From NCBI GenBank assembly GCA_013297655.1, contig JAAFHV010000011.1:19406-75670 (forward strand): a stretch of DNA of 56,265 nt, in the 5' to 3' direction. Each line of letters begins with the position of its first letter. Within the stretch, counting starts at the first letter, position 1. The notes under the pieces were generated by a model. That model ran no database searches and had not been told where the DNA came from. It saw only the letters and a list, made by a program, of their open reading frames with translations. Below are positions 33,323-41,253 of this stretch, piece by piece. The position numbers were made by a program, and so were the translations under genes. This DNA is from Myxococcales bacterium (GTDB taxonomy: Bacteria; Myxococcota_A; Polyangia; Polyangiales; Polyangiaceae).

Positions 33323-34171
33323 CTATTTGACGTAGATGGCGGCCTTGTAGGCGCCGCTGCCGCTGTCGACCTTGAGCTGGTACTTGTACATCCCGCTCTC
33401 TTTCGCGCAGTGGCCCACCATCGTGGTCTCCGATTCGCTCTTGTTCTCGGTCACGCGGTGGGACTTGGGATCCCAGAGATAGAGGAAGAGCTTCTTCACC
33501 TTGCCCGGCTCGCCAGCGCCGATGATCCAGTAGCACTTGCCCGCCTCCATCGCGGTGTAGAGCTCGCTCGTCTCGGCGGTGCCGTCGACGAAGTCACCGG
33601 AGCGTTTTGCGCCGACGGCCGATTGCGCCGCCTTCTTCTCGATGATCGCGGCGAGATCGACGTCGGACTTTTTCTCGACCGTCGGCGCCGGCGCGACGAC
33701 GACCTTCTTTTCGGGGCCCTTCGTCTTGTAGACGACGACCGCGTAGTGGCCGGCGCCGTCGGCGACCTTGCCCTGCAACCGGTAGATGCCGCTCTGCTCC
33801 GCGCAGTGGGTGAACACGCCCTGCGGTGGCCGACCTCGCGCGCTGTCGAGGCGGTGGTCCTTCGGGTCCCAGATGTACATCGAGAACTTCTCGACCCCGG
33901 CGTCGCCCGCGTAGCCGAACCAATAGCAGGTGCCCTCCTCGAGCTGGACGCGCCAGTCGGTGTTGCCGTCGCTGCGCCGGGCGACGCCGCGCAGCACCTC
34001 GCCGATGCGCTCGCCGTCCCTGGCGGCAGCGTGCGCTTCGGTGTCGGCGCGGAGCTCGAGGTCGGCGGGCGGCGACGGCGAGACGATGATTTGCTCGTGG
34101 TCGCCGCAACCGAGGCCCGAGGTGGTGAAGAACAGGGAGGAAATAAGGAAGAGTTCGGCACGAAGCTTCAT
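33323..34171 (-). CDS. lipoprotein with two tandem copies of one domain
   Basis: 282 aa from ATG 34169-34171 (signal MKLRAELFLISSLFFTTSG, lipobox LGC at residue 22). Two homologous halves of about 110 residues: half one has RVQLEEGTCYWFGYAGDAGV, KFSMYIWDPKDHRLDSARG, HCAEQSGIYRLQGKV and HYAVVVYKTK; half two has YTAMEAGKCYWIIGAGEPGK, KLFLYLWDPKSHRVTENKS, HCAKESGMYKYQLKV and YKAAIYVK. Each copy keeps two Cys that could form a disulfide. The beta-sandwich look and Trp-Asp-Pro core suggest a binding module. Family not recognised. Confidence 0.75.
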   Translation of the reverse strand: MKLRAELFLISSLFFTTSGLGCGDHEQIIVSPSPPADLELRADTEAHAAARDGERIGEVLRGVARRSDGNTDWRVQLEEGTCYWFGYAGDAGVEKFSMYIWDPKDHRLDSARGRPPQGVFTHCAEQSGIYRLQGKVADGAGHYAVVVYKTKGPEKKVVVAPAPTVEKKSDVDLAAIIEKKAAQSAVGAKRSGDFVDGTAETSELYTAMEAGKCYWIIGAGEPGKVKKLFLYLWDPKSHRVTENKSESETTMVGHCAKESGMYKYQLKVDSGSGAYKAAIYVK

Positions 34172-34286
34172 GCTTTCGGTCCTAGACGAGCCGCCCCGAC
34201 GATGCAAACGCAGGCACCAAAAACGGCGCCCATGCCCCTGCTGACGCGCCGTGCCTCCACGCTCGCCGTGTTCGCGCTCGGCGCCG

Positions 34287-34304
34287 GAATCTTCGAAAAG
34301 ATTC
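34287..34304. promoter_or_regulatory. inverted repeat GAATCTT-CGAA-AAGATTC
   Basis: A perfect 7-bp inverted repeat in the 197-bp divergent region between the two-repeat lipoprotein gene and the ADP-ribosylglycohydrolase gene. Symmetry and AT content suit an operator; it could also be a small hairpin in the hydrolase leader. Confidence 0.3.
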
Positions 34305-34368
34305 GTCTTTTCGCCGGACGGTGGGCTCGATCCGAACGCAGCGAGCAAAAGAAGGGTAGCTTCGAGCA

Positions 34369-35250
34369 ATGACCCCGCTCGCCCGTGCACGGCTTTCTCT
34401 CGAGGGTCTCTCCGTCGGCGACGCGTTCGGAGAGCAGCTCTTCGGAGAAAACGCGGTCGTGCTCCAGCGGCTCGAGCAACGCGACGTTCGCCCGCCGCCG
34501 TGGACGTACACGGACGACACCGAGATGGCGCTCTCGATCTTCGACATGCTCCGCGAGACCGGAGAGATCGATCGCGACGCGCTCGCGCAGGCCTTCGCGA
34601 AGCGCATGACGTACGCCCGCGGCTACGGCAAGGGGGCCTACGAGCTCCTCGAGGCCGTGCGCGGCGGCGCTCCTTGGAAGTCCGCGAGCGCGAATCTCTT
34701 CCGCGGCAAGGGCTCCTTCGGCAACGGCGCGGCGATGCGGATCGCCCCGCTCGGAGCTTATTTTTCCGACGATTTGACGCGGGTCGTCGCCGAGGCGCAC
34801 AAGGCCTCGGAGGTCACTCACGCGCACCCGGAGGGCATCGCCGGTGGCGTCGCGGTCGCGGTCGCGGCGGCCCTCGCCTGGAACGAGCGCGAATCGCCGA
34901 AGCTCGGGAGCGCCTTCGTCTCGCGGGTCGCCGACGAGGTGCCTGTAGGATACACGAAAGACGGTCTCCTCGCCGCAGAGCGCCTCTCCGCCGACGCACC
35001 GTACGCTCACGTGGTGGAGACGCTCGGCAACGGCGCGGCGGTGACGGCGGCCGACACGGTGCCGCTCTGCGTGTGGATCGTGGCGCACGCGACCTCGTTC
35101 GAGGAGGCCCTGTGGCAGACCGCGGGCGCGCTCGGCGATCGCGACACGACGTGCGCGATCGTGGGCGGAATCCTGGCGCTGCGCTTCGGTGACGCGGCGA
35201 TCCCCGCGCCGTGGCGAGCCGCGCGAGAGAAGCTCCCCCTCGACCCGTGA
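34369..35250 (+). CDS. ADP-ribosylglycohydrolase (DraG/ARH) family protein
   Basis: 293 aa, ATG 34369. Removes ADP-ribose from modified proteins or nucleic acids, using two Mg2+. Metal-binding residues are visible in WTYTDDTEMALS (TDDT at about 48-51) and GDRDTTCAIVGGILAL near the C-terminus (GDxDT). GxGxFGNGAAMRIAP and the SEVTHAHPEG loop are typical of the family. Expected cytoplasmic. The nearest convergent gene is an RNA ligase, which together could hint at RNA repair or ADP-ribosylated RNA ends, but this is only positional. Confidence 0.9.
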   Translation: MTPLARARLSLEGLSVGDAFGEQLFGENAVVLQRLEQRDVRPPPWTYTDDTEMALSIFDMLRETGEIDRDALAQAFAKRMTYARGYGKGAYELLEAVRGGAPWKSASANLFRGKGSFGNGAAMRIAPLGAYFSDDLTRVVAEAHKASEVTHAHPEGIAGGVAVAVAAALAWNERESPKLGSAFVSRVADEVPVGYTKDGLLAAERLSADAPYAHVVETLGNGAAVTAADTVPLCVWIVAHATSFEEALWQTAGALGDRDTTCAIVGGILALRFGDAAIPAPWRAAREKLPLDP

Positions 35251-35261
35251 CGGCGACGACC

Positions 35262-35361
35262 CTCGCGCCTCGAGAGCGACGCGAGGCTCGCGCCTCGAGA
35301 GCGACGCGAGGCTCGCGCCTCGAGAGCGACGCGAGGCTCGCGCGTCGAGAGCGACGCGAGC
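35262..35361. repeat. four tandem copies of a 25-bp GC-rich unit
   Basis: Units start at 35262, 35287, 35312 and 35337, each 25 bp (CTCGCGCCTCGAGAGCGACG followed by CGAGG). The fourth copy has one C-to-G change and diverges at its last base. Each unit is itself partly palindromic (CTCGCG...CGCGAG around CTCGAG). It fills the gap between two converging stop codons, 35250 and 35362, so may act as a terminator array or a recent slippage expansion. Confidence 0.85.
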
Positions 35362-36957
35362 TCAGCCCTTCACCGTGCAGAGCGGCCATAGGCGCGCGGT
35401 TCGGCTCGCGATACGTGCATCTTCCACCGAGCTGACGACCGGCTCGATGCCCTTGTACGCGCGCGGCGACTCTTCGAGCAGCCTCGCGCGGTGCTTCGCG
35501 AGGATGTCGCGTCGGTTGCGGAGGGCAGGGGAGCGCGGATCGATCGGGGTGACGACGTGGAGCGCGTCGATCTCGGCCTGCGCTTTGTCGCCCGCGTGGG
35601 CCGCCCTCCCACGGGAGAGCACGCGCCCCGCGCCGTGGCACGCGCTCTCGAGCGCCGCTTCGTTCCCGAGGCCGGACAGCACGTAGCTCGCAGCGCCCAT
35701 CGAGCCCGGGACGAGCACCGGTTTTCCGAGCCAACCCGAGCCTTTCGGACCCTCCGCCGGCGTCGCGCCCTTCCGATGGAGAAAGCGCTCTTCGCCAGGG
35801 AAAATCAGGTTGTGAGGCGCATCGTAGACCAGCTTCGCGTCGACACCGCGCCCTGTCACCTCACGGATCGCACGGAGCGCCATGAGACCGAGGAAGAGCC
35901 GGTTCGCGAAGGCGAAGTTGGCCGCGTTCGCCATCCCGTCGAGGTACGAGGCCCCTTCGTGCGCGAGGGGCCCGCTCGTGGGGAGCGGGAAGAAGCCTCC
36001 CTTCGGAGCGCGAACCGCGGTCGGGAAGATCTCCCGCGCGCGGTCCATGAAGTGGCCTCCCACTGCGTGCCCTACGCCGACGGAGCCGGAGTGCACCATG
36101 ATCGCGAGGTTGCCACGGGAGAGCCCGTAGGCCCGGGCGGCGTGGCCGTCGTAGAGGCGCTCGACCCGTTGGAGCTCCACGAAATGGTTCCCTCCACCCA
36201 CGCACCCGATCTGCGGATCGCGCCCGTCGATGCGTCCCGAAGAGCGCACGAACGAATCGAAGCCGAACAGACCTCGGGCGTGGAGGTGGCCTCCGAGGTG
36301 CGCGTCGTCGAGCGAAGCGCGTTGCTCTTCGGGGTCGTAGTGACGCCACACGCCGACCCCCGCGTTGTCCTCGCGGACGTCGTAGAGCCCGGGGAGACCG
36401 TCGCGGAGGATGGCCTCGCGCTGGCGGGGAGAGAGCGGAATGTCCCGCTTTCCCTCGAAGAAAATAGCGCGAAGCCTTCGCGTGAGCTCGGGCATGAAGG
36501 GGCCGATCGCGTCGGCGGGGAGGTCCGTCGCGAGCAGGCGCATGCCGCAGCAGACGTCGTTGCCGATCGCCTTCGGCACGACCATGTGGCGAGCGTCCAC
36601 CACGGTGCCGACGGGAATGCCGGAGCCCTTGTGGAAATCGGGAGTGAGCACGATGCGCGCGATGCCCGCGCCTTCGTCGCCGAAGAAGCGCGCCCCGCTC
36701 GTCCTCGTCATCGCGTGGAGATCCTGCGCCGCGCGCGCGAGATCGGCGAAGTCGAAGAGCTGACGGAACGCGTCCTCCGAGACGGGGACGTCGGGGCTCG
36801 CGAAGAAACGAATGTCGAGATCGAGGTCGGGGTGCTCGACGCGCGCGGAAGCGGACGAGTCTCGATGGAGAAACGGAAACGTAGGAATCAAGAGAGCCTC
36901 TGCGAACGCGTCGCTCGCAGGCTCGAGAGAGCTGCGTCGCGAACGCGCACGAATCAC
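35362..36957 (-). CDS. rtcB: RtcB-type RNA 3'-phosphate ligase
   Basis: 531 aa from GTG 36955-36957; start uncertain, since the frame is open to 37176 but that part overlaps a divergent gene. RtcB joins RNA 3'-phosphate or 2',3'-cyclic phosphate to 5'-OH using GTP and Mn2+. Motifs: LTPDFHKGSGIPVGTVVDAR, AIGNDVCCGMRL (Mn-binding Cys), CVGGGNHFVELQ, MVHSGSVGVGH, VYDAPHN, PGSMGAASYVLSG and ACHGAGRVLSR with the guanylylated His. It lacks an rtcA or archease neighbour. The HSGSVGVGH motif differs from the common HxGSRxxGH by an Arg-to-Val change. About 70 residues precede the usual start of the fold. Confidence 0.9.
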   Translation of the reverse strand: MIRARSRRSSLEPASDAFAEALLIPTFPFLHRDSSASARVEHPDLDLDIRFFASPDVPVSEDAFRQLFDFADLARAAQDLHAMTRTSGARFFGDEGAGIARIVLTPDFHKGSGIPVGTVVDARHMVVPKAIGNDVCCGMRLLATDLPADAIGPFMPELTRRLRAIFFEGKRDIPLSPRQREAILRDGLPGLYDVREDNAGVGVWRHYDPEEQRASLDDAHLGGHLHARGLFGFDSFVRSSGRIDGRDPQIGCVGGGNHFVELQRVERLYDGHAARAYGLSRGNLAIMVHSGSVGVGHAVGGHFMDRAREIFPTAVRAPKGGFFPLPTSGPLAHEGASYLDGMANAANFAFANRLFLGLMALRAIREVTGRGVDAKLVYDAPHNLIFPGEERFLHRKGATPAEGPKGSGWLGKPVLVPGSMGAASYVLSGLGNEAALESACHGAGRVLSRGRAAHAGDKAQAEIDALHVVTPIDPRSPALRNRRDILAKHRARLLEESPRAYKGIEPVVSSVEDARIASRTARLWPLCTVKG

Positions 36958-37147
36958 GGAAGCGGCGAGGCACACGCGGGCACGAGGGTGCCTCTGGTCT
37001 CGCCGACCATCCCGGAATCGAGGGGTTGTCCGCGCTCGGGTGGCGCGGCCTCGCAGCAGCCCTCGGGATGTAGCAGCCGAAAAAAGTCGCGCAAGGAGCA
37101 ACGTTTTGTCCGGGCCGGTCGAGAGGCGAGCGAAAGGCAGGTCGCTC

Positions 37148-37366
37148 ATGAACTCGGTCGTCTCGCGTCGCTTCAAGAAGCTCTATCTCCGCTACGCCGC
37201 TCGCCTCGTCGCGATCGTGCCGCTCGTCGTGGTGCTCGCGCTCCCGATCCTCGCGCGCTCGTCGCCCGTGGCGCGCATCCCCGCCCTCGAGCCGGTCGGC
37301 AAAGAGGCCGGCAAGCGCGCGACGGCTGCAGTGATCGGCGCGCTCCGGCCGAGCCACGGGCCTTGA
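37148..37366 (+). CDS. small single-pass membrane protein
   Basis: 72 aa from ATG 37148 with AAAGGCAGG ten bases upstream. Basic N-terminus (MNSVVSRRFKKLYLRYAARL), one membrane helix (VAIVPLVVVLALPILARSS), a Pro/Ala/Lys-rich tail. Divergent from rtcB. No family recognised; codon use (GC-ending) is like the genes around it. Confidence 0.5.
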   Translation: MNSVVSRRFKKLYLRYAARLVAIVPLVVVLALPILARSSPVARIPALEPVGKEAGKRATAAVIGALRPSHGP

Positions 37367-37389
37367 GTAAATATCTCGTTGGGTATAGT
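37363..37389 (+). promoter_or_regulatory. candidate sigma-70 promoter for the ParA/Roadblock operon
   Basis: TTGAGT (37363-37368), 15 bases, TATAGT (37384-37389), in an AT-rich patch directly after the stop of the small membrane protein gene. The spacer is two bases shorter than ideal. Transcription from here would give about 190 bases of leader before the ParA gene. Confidence 0.35.
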
Positions 37390-37589
37390 TTTCGCGCGCA
37401 AGCGAAATGAAAATGCGAGGTGCAACGCTCCGACAACGCGCGCGATTTGGGCGCGCCGCAATTTTGGAGGTGCGGCGAAGAGCGCGGCCCACGTAGCTTG
37501 AAAGCTTCCTCAACGATCGGCCCTGGGGGGGCTCGGGGTCGACGCTGAGGTAGCAACGGAAGCGTCGAGTCCTTGTGGAGGACCCTCGA

Positions 37590-38396
37590 ATGATTCGTGT
37601 CACGGTCGCAAGTCCGAAGGGTGGCGTGGGCAAGACCACGATCGCTCTCAATCTGGCCTACGCTCTCGCCCAGCGCGGTCGTCGTGTGCTGCTCGTGGAC
37701 GCCGATCCGCAAGGAGGCATCGGTCATTCACTGACCGGCCGCGCGAAAGAGGCAGAAGGCCTCGTCGAGGTCGTGAACGGGACCGCCTCCGCCGACGTGC
37801 TCATCGACACGAAGGTGAAAGGTTTCTCGATCCTCCCGATCGGGCGCGTGCCCTGGGCGTCGCTCGAAGAGTGGCAGGGGCGGCTCGCGGCGGGCACGGA
37901 CCTCGCGCACTGCCTCGCGCCGTTCGCGTCGCGCTTCGACGTCTGTCTCGTAGACACTCCCGCCGGACTGAGCGGGCTCACCCGCGTCGCCCTCGAGTGG
38001 GCGGAGCACGTCGTGCTGCCGATCCAGACCGAGCCGCTCGCCCTGCGATCCGTATCGTCGCTGCTCGAGGTGCTCGGTTCGCTCCGCGCACGTGGGCTCC
38101 CCGTGAAGCTCTCCGCCGTCGTGCTGTCGATGGCTCAGTTCCGCGACGACCTCTCGCTCGGAGTGTCGCAAGAGGTGTGGTCTCTCTTCCCGGAGGCGCT
38201 CGTGCTCGACGCGTTCGTGCCGAAGGATCCCACCTTCGTGGAGGCGAGCGCGAAGGGCGTGCCGGTCGCGCTCTTGAAGCGAAGGCCACCGCCCGTCACG
38301 GCCGTGTTCGACCGAATTGCAAGCGACCTGGATGCACGTCTCGGCCTGGAGGAAGCGACCGATGGTGACGACGAACCGCTCTCTCTCTTGGATTGA
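37590..38396 (+). CDS. ParA/MinD-family ATPase
   Basis: 268 aa from ATG 37590, with GGAGG eight bases upstream. Deviant Walker A at residues 8-17 (SPKGGVGKTT, with signature Lys10 and Lys15), VLLVDADPQGGIGHSL (Walker A' Asp), and DVCLVDTPAGLSGLTR (Walker B). Such ATPases dimerise on ATP and bind nucleoid or membrane to place partners. No ParB gene or parS-like palindrome is present, so this is likely an orphan positioning or switch ATPase rather than a chromosome partition protein. First gene of a seven-gene coupled operon with Roadblock, V4R, kinase and regulator genes. Confidence 0.9.
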   Translation: MIRVTVASPKGGVGKTTIALNLAYALAQRGRRVLLVDADPQGGIGHSLTGRAKEAEGLVEVVNGTASADVLIDTKVKGFSILPIGRVPWASLEEWQGRLAAGTDLAHCLAPFASRFDVCLVDTPAGLSGLTRVALEWAEHVVLPIQTEPLALRSVSSLLEVLGSLRARGLPVKLSAVVLSMAQFRDDLSLGVSQEVWSLFPEALVLDAFVPKDPTFVEASAKGVPVALLKRRPPPVTAVFDRIASDLDARLGLEEATDGDDEPLSLLD

Positions 38397-38961
38397 TCGC
38401 TCGCGCTGGGGCAGCCTCCTCGGCGCTGCGGTCGGTGATCCTCAGTTCGCTTCGGCGCCCGCTCCCGCTCCTACGGTCGCGATCGAAGCGAAGCCACAAA
38501 GGCGCACGCTCAGCCCGCCGAGCATGGGGTTCGCGGCGGCGGTGCCCTCGTTCTTGCCGCCCGAGAGCCAGCTCGATACGCGCCTCGCCGCGTTCCTCGC
38601 GTGGGTCGTCGAGCGCACCCAATGCTCCGCGGTCTTCGTCGCCGACGAGAGCGGCCTACCCGTCGCGGAGCACGCCGGCAGCGATCTCGCGCGTGTCGCC
38701 GCAGTGTCGGCCGTGCTCGGCATGCTCCAGCAGTTCCGTCACGCCGTCGGTGAGTCCACCGGCGCGTGGGTGAGCGTGCACCTCGACGACCAGGTCATGC
38801 ACTTCGTCGAGGTGCAGAGCGACTGGGGCCGTTTCGGCGCGGGCCTGCTCACCCCCGACTCTTTACCTTCGCGCGATCTCGTCGAGGTCCGCGACGCGCT
38901 TTTTCGGGCGTTCGTTCCGGGAGGAACCCCGGTCGCCGCTCCAGCCTGGAGGAATCGATGA
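38362..38961 (+). CDS. Roadblock/LC7-like protein A
   Basis: 199 aa from ATG 38362 behind GGAGG, overlapping the ParA gene by 35 bp. Residues 1-65 form a linker (MVTTNRSLSWIDRSRWGSLL then Ala/Pro-rich). The rest has the Roadblock pattern: LDTRLAAFLAWVVERTQCSA, VFVADESGLPVAEHAG, LARVAAVSAVLGMLQQFRHA, WVSVHLDDQVMHFVEVQSDW and FGAGLLTPDSLP. Roadblock proteins such as MglB act as small-GTPase activating partners or adaptor dimers. The operon contains no GTPase, so ParA may be the nucleotide-binding partner (inference). Stop overlaps the first 22-codon micro-ORF (ATGA). Confidence 0.75.
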   Translation: MVTTNRSLSWIDRSRWGSLLGAAVGDPQFASAPAPAPTVAIEAKPQRRTLSPPSMGFAAAVPSFLPPESQLDTRLAAFLAWVVERTQCSAVFVADESGLPVAEHAGSDLARVAAVSAVLGMLQQFRHAVGESTGAWVSVHLDDQVMHFVEVQSDWGRFGAGLLTPDSLPSRDLVEVRDALFRAFVPGGTPVAAPAWRNR

Positions 38962-39087
38962 ACATGCAAAGGAGCCGGAGGCGACTGGCTTGCCTGTGGG
39001 GACCGAGCGAAGCGAGGGAGCCATGAACATGCAAAGGAGCCGGAGGCGACTGGCTTGCCTGTGGGGACCGAGCGAAGCGAGGGAGCC
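38958..39087 (+). repeat. tandem 65-bp duplication encoding two coupled 22-codon micro-ORFs
   Basis: Two identical 65-bp units (38958-39022 and 39023-39087). Each starts with ATG, encodes MNMQRSRRRLACLWGPSEAR plus Glu-Pro, and stops at a TGA overlapping the ATG of the next unit or gene. ATGA junctions are at 38958, 39023 and 39088. Each unit also supplies GAGGGAG before the following ATG. Because 65 is not divisible by three, each copy restores the same coupling without fusing frames. Either real tiny peptides or a translational spacer. Confidence 0.9.
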
Positions 39088-39663
39088 ATGAATCCGTCCG
39101 TCGACGAAGCTGTGCGCGACGCCCCGCAGCTCGTGGGGCTCTTCGTGGCCACGATGCCCGACTGCCTACTCTACCACTCGTGGAGTCGCTCCGCGACGGA
39201 GTGGGCCGCGGACGAGGTCGCGGGGTACTTCGGCGACCTCATTCGCGCGAACCGCGAAGGTCTCCGCGCCCTCTCGGCCTGGTCCGCCGACATGCAGGTC
39301 ACGATCGAGTCGCGCGACGCGCTCGTGGTCTTGAAGGAGCTTACCCCCTCGTTCGCGATGGGCTGCGTCTTCGATCGCAACGCGCCGCTCGGCCTCGTGC
39401 GACTCCACATGAAGCGGCTCGTCGATCGTGTCACCGCTGCCCTGCCGGACGTTGCCCCCGCGGAGCGCTCGCGCGGCGAGAAGATCGTCGAGTTCCTCGA
39501 GCGGTACGCGCCGGACCCGCACGCCGTGTTGCTCCGCGTGTCGCTCCGTACCGGGCTCGCGCTCGATCGCCTCCGCGACGCGAGCTCCTTGTCCGCGCCC
39601 GAGGTCGAATCGGTCGAGCGCGTCGCGTGTCAATTGCTCGGCCTCGCCAAGCTCGCCGTATGA
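39088..39663 (+). CDS. Roadblock/LC7-like protein B
   Basis: 191 aa from ATG 39088, coupled to the second micro-ORF. Core pattern: VGLFVATMPDCLLYHSWSRS, YFGDLIRANREGLRALSAWS, MQVTIESRDALVVLKELTPS, FAMGCVFDRNAPLGLVRLHM and a long C-terminal helical part (residues 115-191). Roadblock-like with an extra helical tail; not alignable end to end with protein A, so they may form a heterodimer. Ten bases separate it from the V4R gene. Confidence 0.7.
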   Translation: MNPSVDEAVRDAPQLVGLFVATMPDCLLYHSWSRSATEWAADEVAGYFGDLIRANREGLRALSAWSADMQVTIESRDALVVLKELTPSFAMGCVFDRNAPLGLVRLHMKRLVDRVTAALPDVAPAERSRGEKIVEFLERYAPDPHAVLLRVSLRTGLALDRLRDASSLSAPEVESVERVACQLLGLAKLAV

Positions 39664-39673
39664 GGGACCATTC

Positions 39674-40939
39674 ATGAGCGTCGAGAGCCTACGCACGTTC
39701 GACAAGGCGCAAAGCCTCACGTTTTTGGCAGGAATTCCGTATGTTTATCACTGCCATCACTACAATCTGTTCCACGACCAAACGGTCGACGACGCGCTCG
39801 GCGACGAGGCGGGGCTCGAGGTGCGGACCCGCTCCGCGCGCAACGCGTTCCGGTCCGTCCTCGAGGCCGCCTCGAAGGAGCTCCACGCGACCACGCCGGT
39901 AGAGAAGGTGCAGCTTGCACGCGAGCTCTTCCCTTGGATGGGGCTCGGGAACCTCGACATCTCGACCTCCGCGTTCGGGGGCGAAGCGCGCGGGGCGACC
40001 CTCCACTACGGCTTCTCTTGGCGCGAGAAATACGGCGCGCAGGTGAAGCGCACGCTCCCCGCCGACGCGGTGGCGTCCGGTTTCGCCGCCGCCGTGACCG
40101 AGGTCGCGTACGGCCTACCCTCGGGATCGGCGTGGACGGTCGAAGAAGAGTGCGTCGCGGCGAAGGCTGCACAGTGCAGGTTTCGTATCGAACGCCGTCC
40201 GCTCGGGGGCTGGGAAGAGCCGCTCCCGACCGTGATCGACACCGCCGCCGCCATCGCCGCTGCGGGCCCTCCCGAGCGCGGTGTCGACGAAGATCGCATC
40301 GCCAAGATCGGGTCCGGCTTGACCGACTTCATGAAGGGCGTGCGCGGCGACGAGCGTGGCCTCGTGCAGGCCTTCTCGGTGTTCGTCGCGGCCCAGCTCT
40401 CGAGCTACTACAACGAGTCGATCTTCGAGATGATCACGCGTCTCGAGAAGCGAAGCCCGGAGCTCGCCCCCGTCGCGGAGGACCTCGCCCGCGAAGCGGG
40501 GCGGGTGTGCGTGTTCAACACGTTCGGCAACGTGCTCTTGTCGCCGGAGTGGGAGGCCCTCGTCGGCCCGCTCGGCAACGATCCGGCCGACATCGTCAGC
40601 TTCTGCCTCGCCATCGCGCGCGGCTTGGGCTTCGGTCACTGGTACCTCCACGAGTACGAGCCGCGAAAGCGCTTCGTGATGCGGGCCTCGAGCAGCTACG
40701 AGGTTCCGTTTTACGTCTCTCGCTACGGCAAGGCCGATCGTCCGCGTGGCTACTTTTTAGGTGGATCGGCGCACGCGATCGCCGCCCTCGCGGAGGGGGT
40801 GCGCTGGGGCGAGCGGCCCAAGCTCGACGGTGAGCTTTACATGAAGCTCCTCGGTGGCAGGAATCGCGCGCACGTGGAGCAGACCAAGTGCCAAATGCGC
40901 GGTGACGAAATCTCGGAGCTGGTGGTCACCCTGCCATGA
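39674..40939 (+). CDS. protein with two V4R-like domains
   Basis: 421 aa, ATG 39674. The first half has a V4R (4-vinyl-reductase) pattern: FGGEARGATLHYGFSWREKY, SGFAAAVTEVAYGLPSGSAW, VEEECVAAKAAQCRFRIERR (Cys of the V4R zinc/ligand site). The second half repeats it: ADIVSFCLAIARGLGFGHWY, YFLGGSAHAIAALAEGVRWG, RNRAHVEQTKCQMRGDEISE (second Cys). V4R domains in bacteria and archaea are small-ligand sensors, often for hydrophobic or aromatic compounds. The middle (about 205-290) is helical. Likely the sensory input of this operon; its stop overlaps the next ATG (ATGA). Confidence 0.75.
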   Translation: MSVESLRTFDKAQSLTFLAGIPYVYHCHHYNLFHDQTVDDALGDEAGLEVRTRSARNAFRSVLEAASKELHATTPVEKVQLARELFPWMGLGNLDISTSAFGGEARGATLHYGFSWREKYGAQVKRTLPADAVASGFAAAVTEVAYGLPSGSAWTVEEECVAAKAAQCRFRIERRPLGGWEEPLPTVIDTAAAIAAAGPPERGVDEDRIAKIGSGLTDFMKGVRGDERGLVQAFSVFVAAQLSSYYNESIFEMITRLEKRSPELAPVAEDLAREAGRVCVFNTFGNVLLSPEWEALVGPLGNDPADIVSFCLAIARGLGFGHWYLHEYEPRKRFVMRASSSYEVPFYVSRYGKADRPRGYFLGGSAHAIAALAEGVRWGERPKLDGELYMKLLGGRNRAHVEQTKCQMRGDEISELVVTLP

Positions 40940-41253
40940 TGCGGCCGCTCCAGCGCGATCACTCTTGCATGAAGCACCTGGCGTTCAGGATGGACCTCTT
41001 GAGCCCTTCCTTCGCCGACGTTCTTCGTGAGATCGCGCTCGGGCTCGGCTTCGTCGAGGAGGCGCCGATCGTGGGCCTCTCCAAGCTCGTGTCGCCCGAA
41101 GGGCACGAGATCCTGCTCGTGCCGCGCACTGGTCGCGCGCAACTGCGTGTATTTTACATGACTCCACAGGAGGAGCGGCGCCACGTCGCGGAGGACGTGT
41201 ATTGCCGCATCGCGCGAGTCTTCGTCGCGCGTGGAGCCGCGAATGGTGGATGA
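40936..41253 (+). CDS. small protein of the Roadblock/V4R operon, unknown
   Basis: 105 aa, ATG 40936 overlapping the V4R stop. Sequence (LLSPSFADVLREIALGLGFV, ILLVPRTGRAQLRVFYMTPQ, EERRHVAEDVYCRIARVFVA) is soluble alpha/beta without signal peptide. Family not recognised; the pattern of a helix, two beta strands and a terminal helix suggests a small regulatory or adaptor fold. Confidence 0.7.
   Translation: MMRPLQRDHSCMKHLAFRMDLLSPSFADVLREIALGLGFVEEAPIVGLSKLVSPEGHEILLVPRTGRAQLRVFYMTPQEERRHVAEDVYCRIARVFVARGAANGG

Noticed and set aside
35262-35361. CRISPR-like array
   Set aside because: Units are directly adjacent with no spacers and no cas genes are nearby; it is a simple tandem repeat.
36958-37176. 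Extended RtcB N-terminus starting at the first available codons up to 37176
   Set aside because: It would overlap the divergent membrane-protein gene at 37148, is Arg/Thr-rich and has no family similarity.
37590-38396. Chromosome partition parA of a parABS locus
   Set aside because: No parB gene and no parS-like palindrome nearby; neighbours are Roadblock, V4R and two-component genes.
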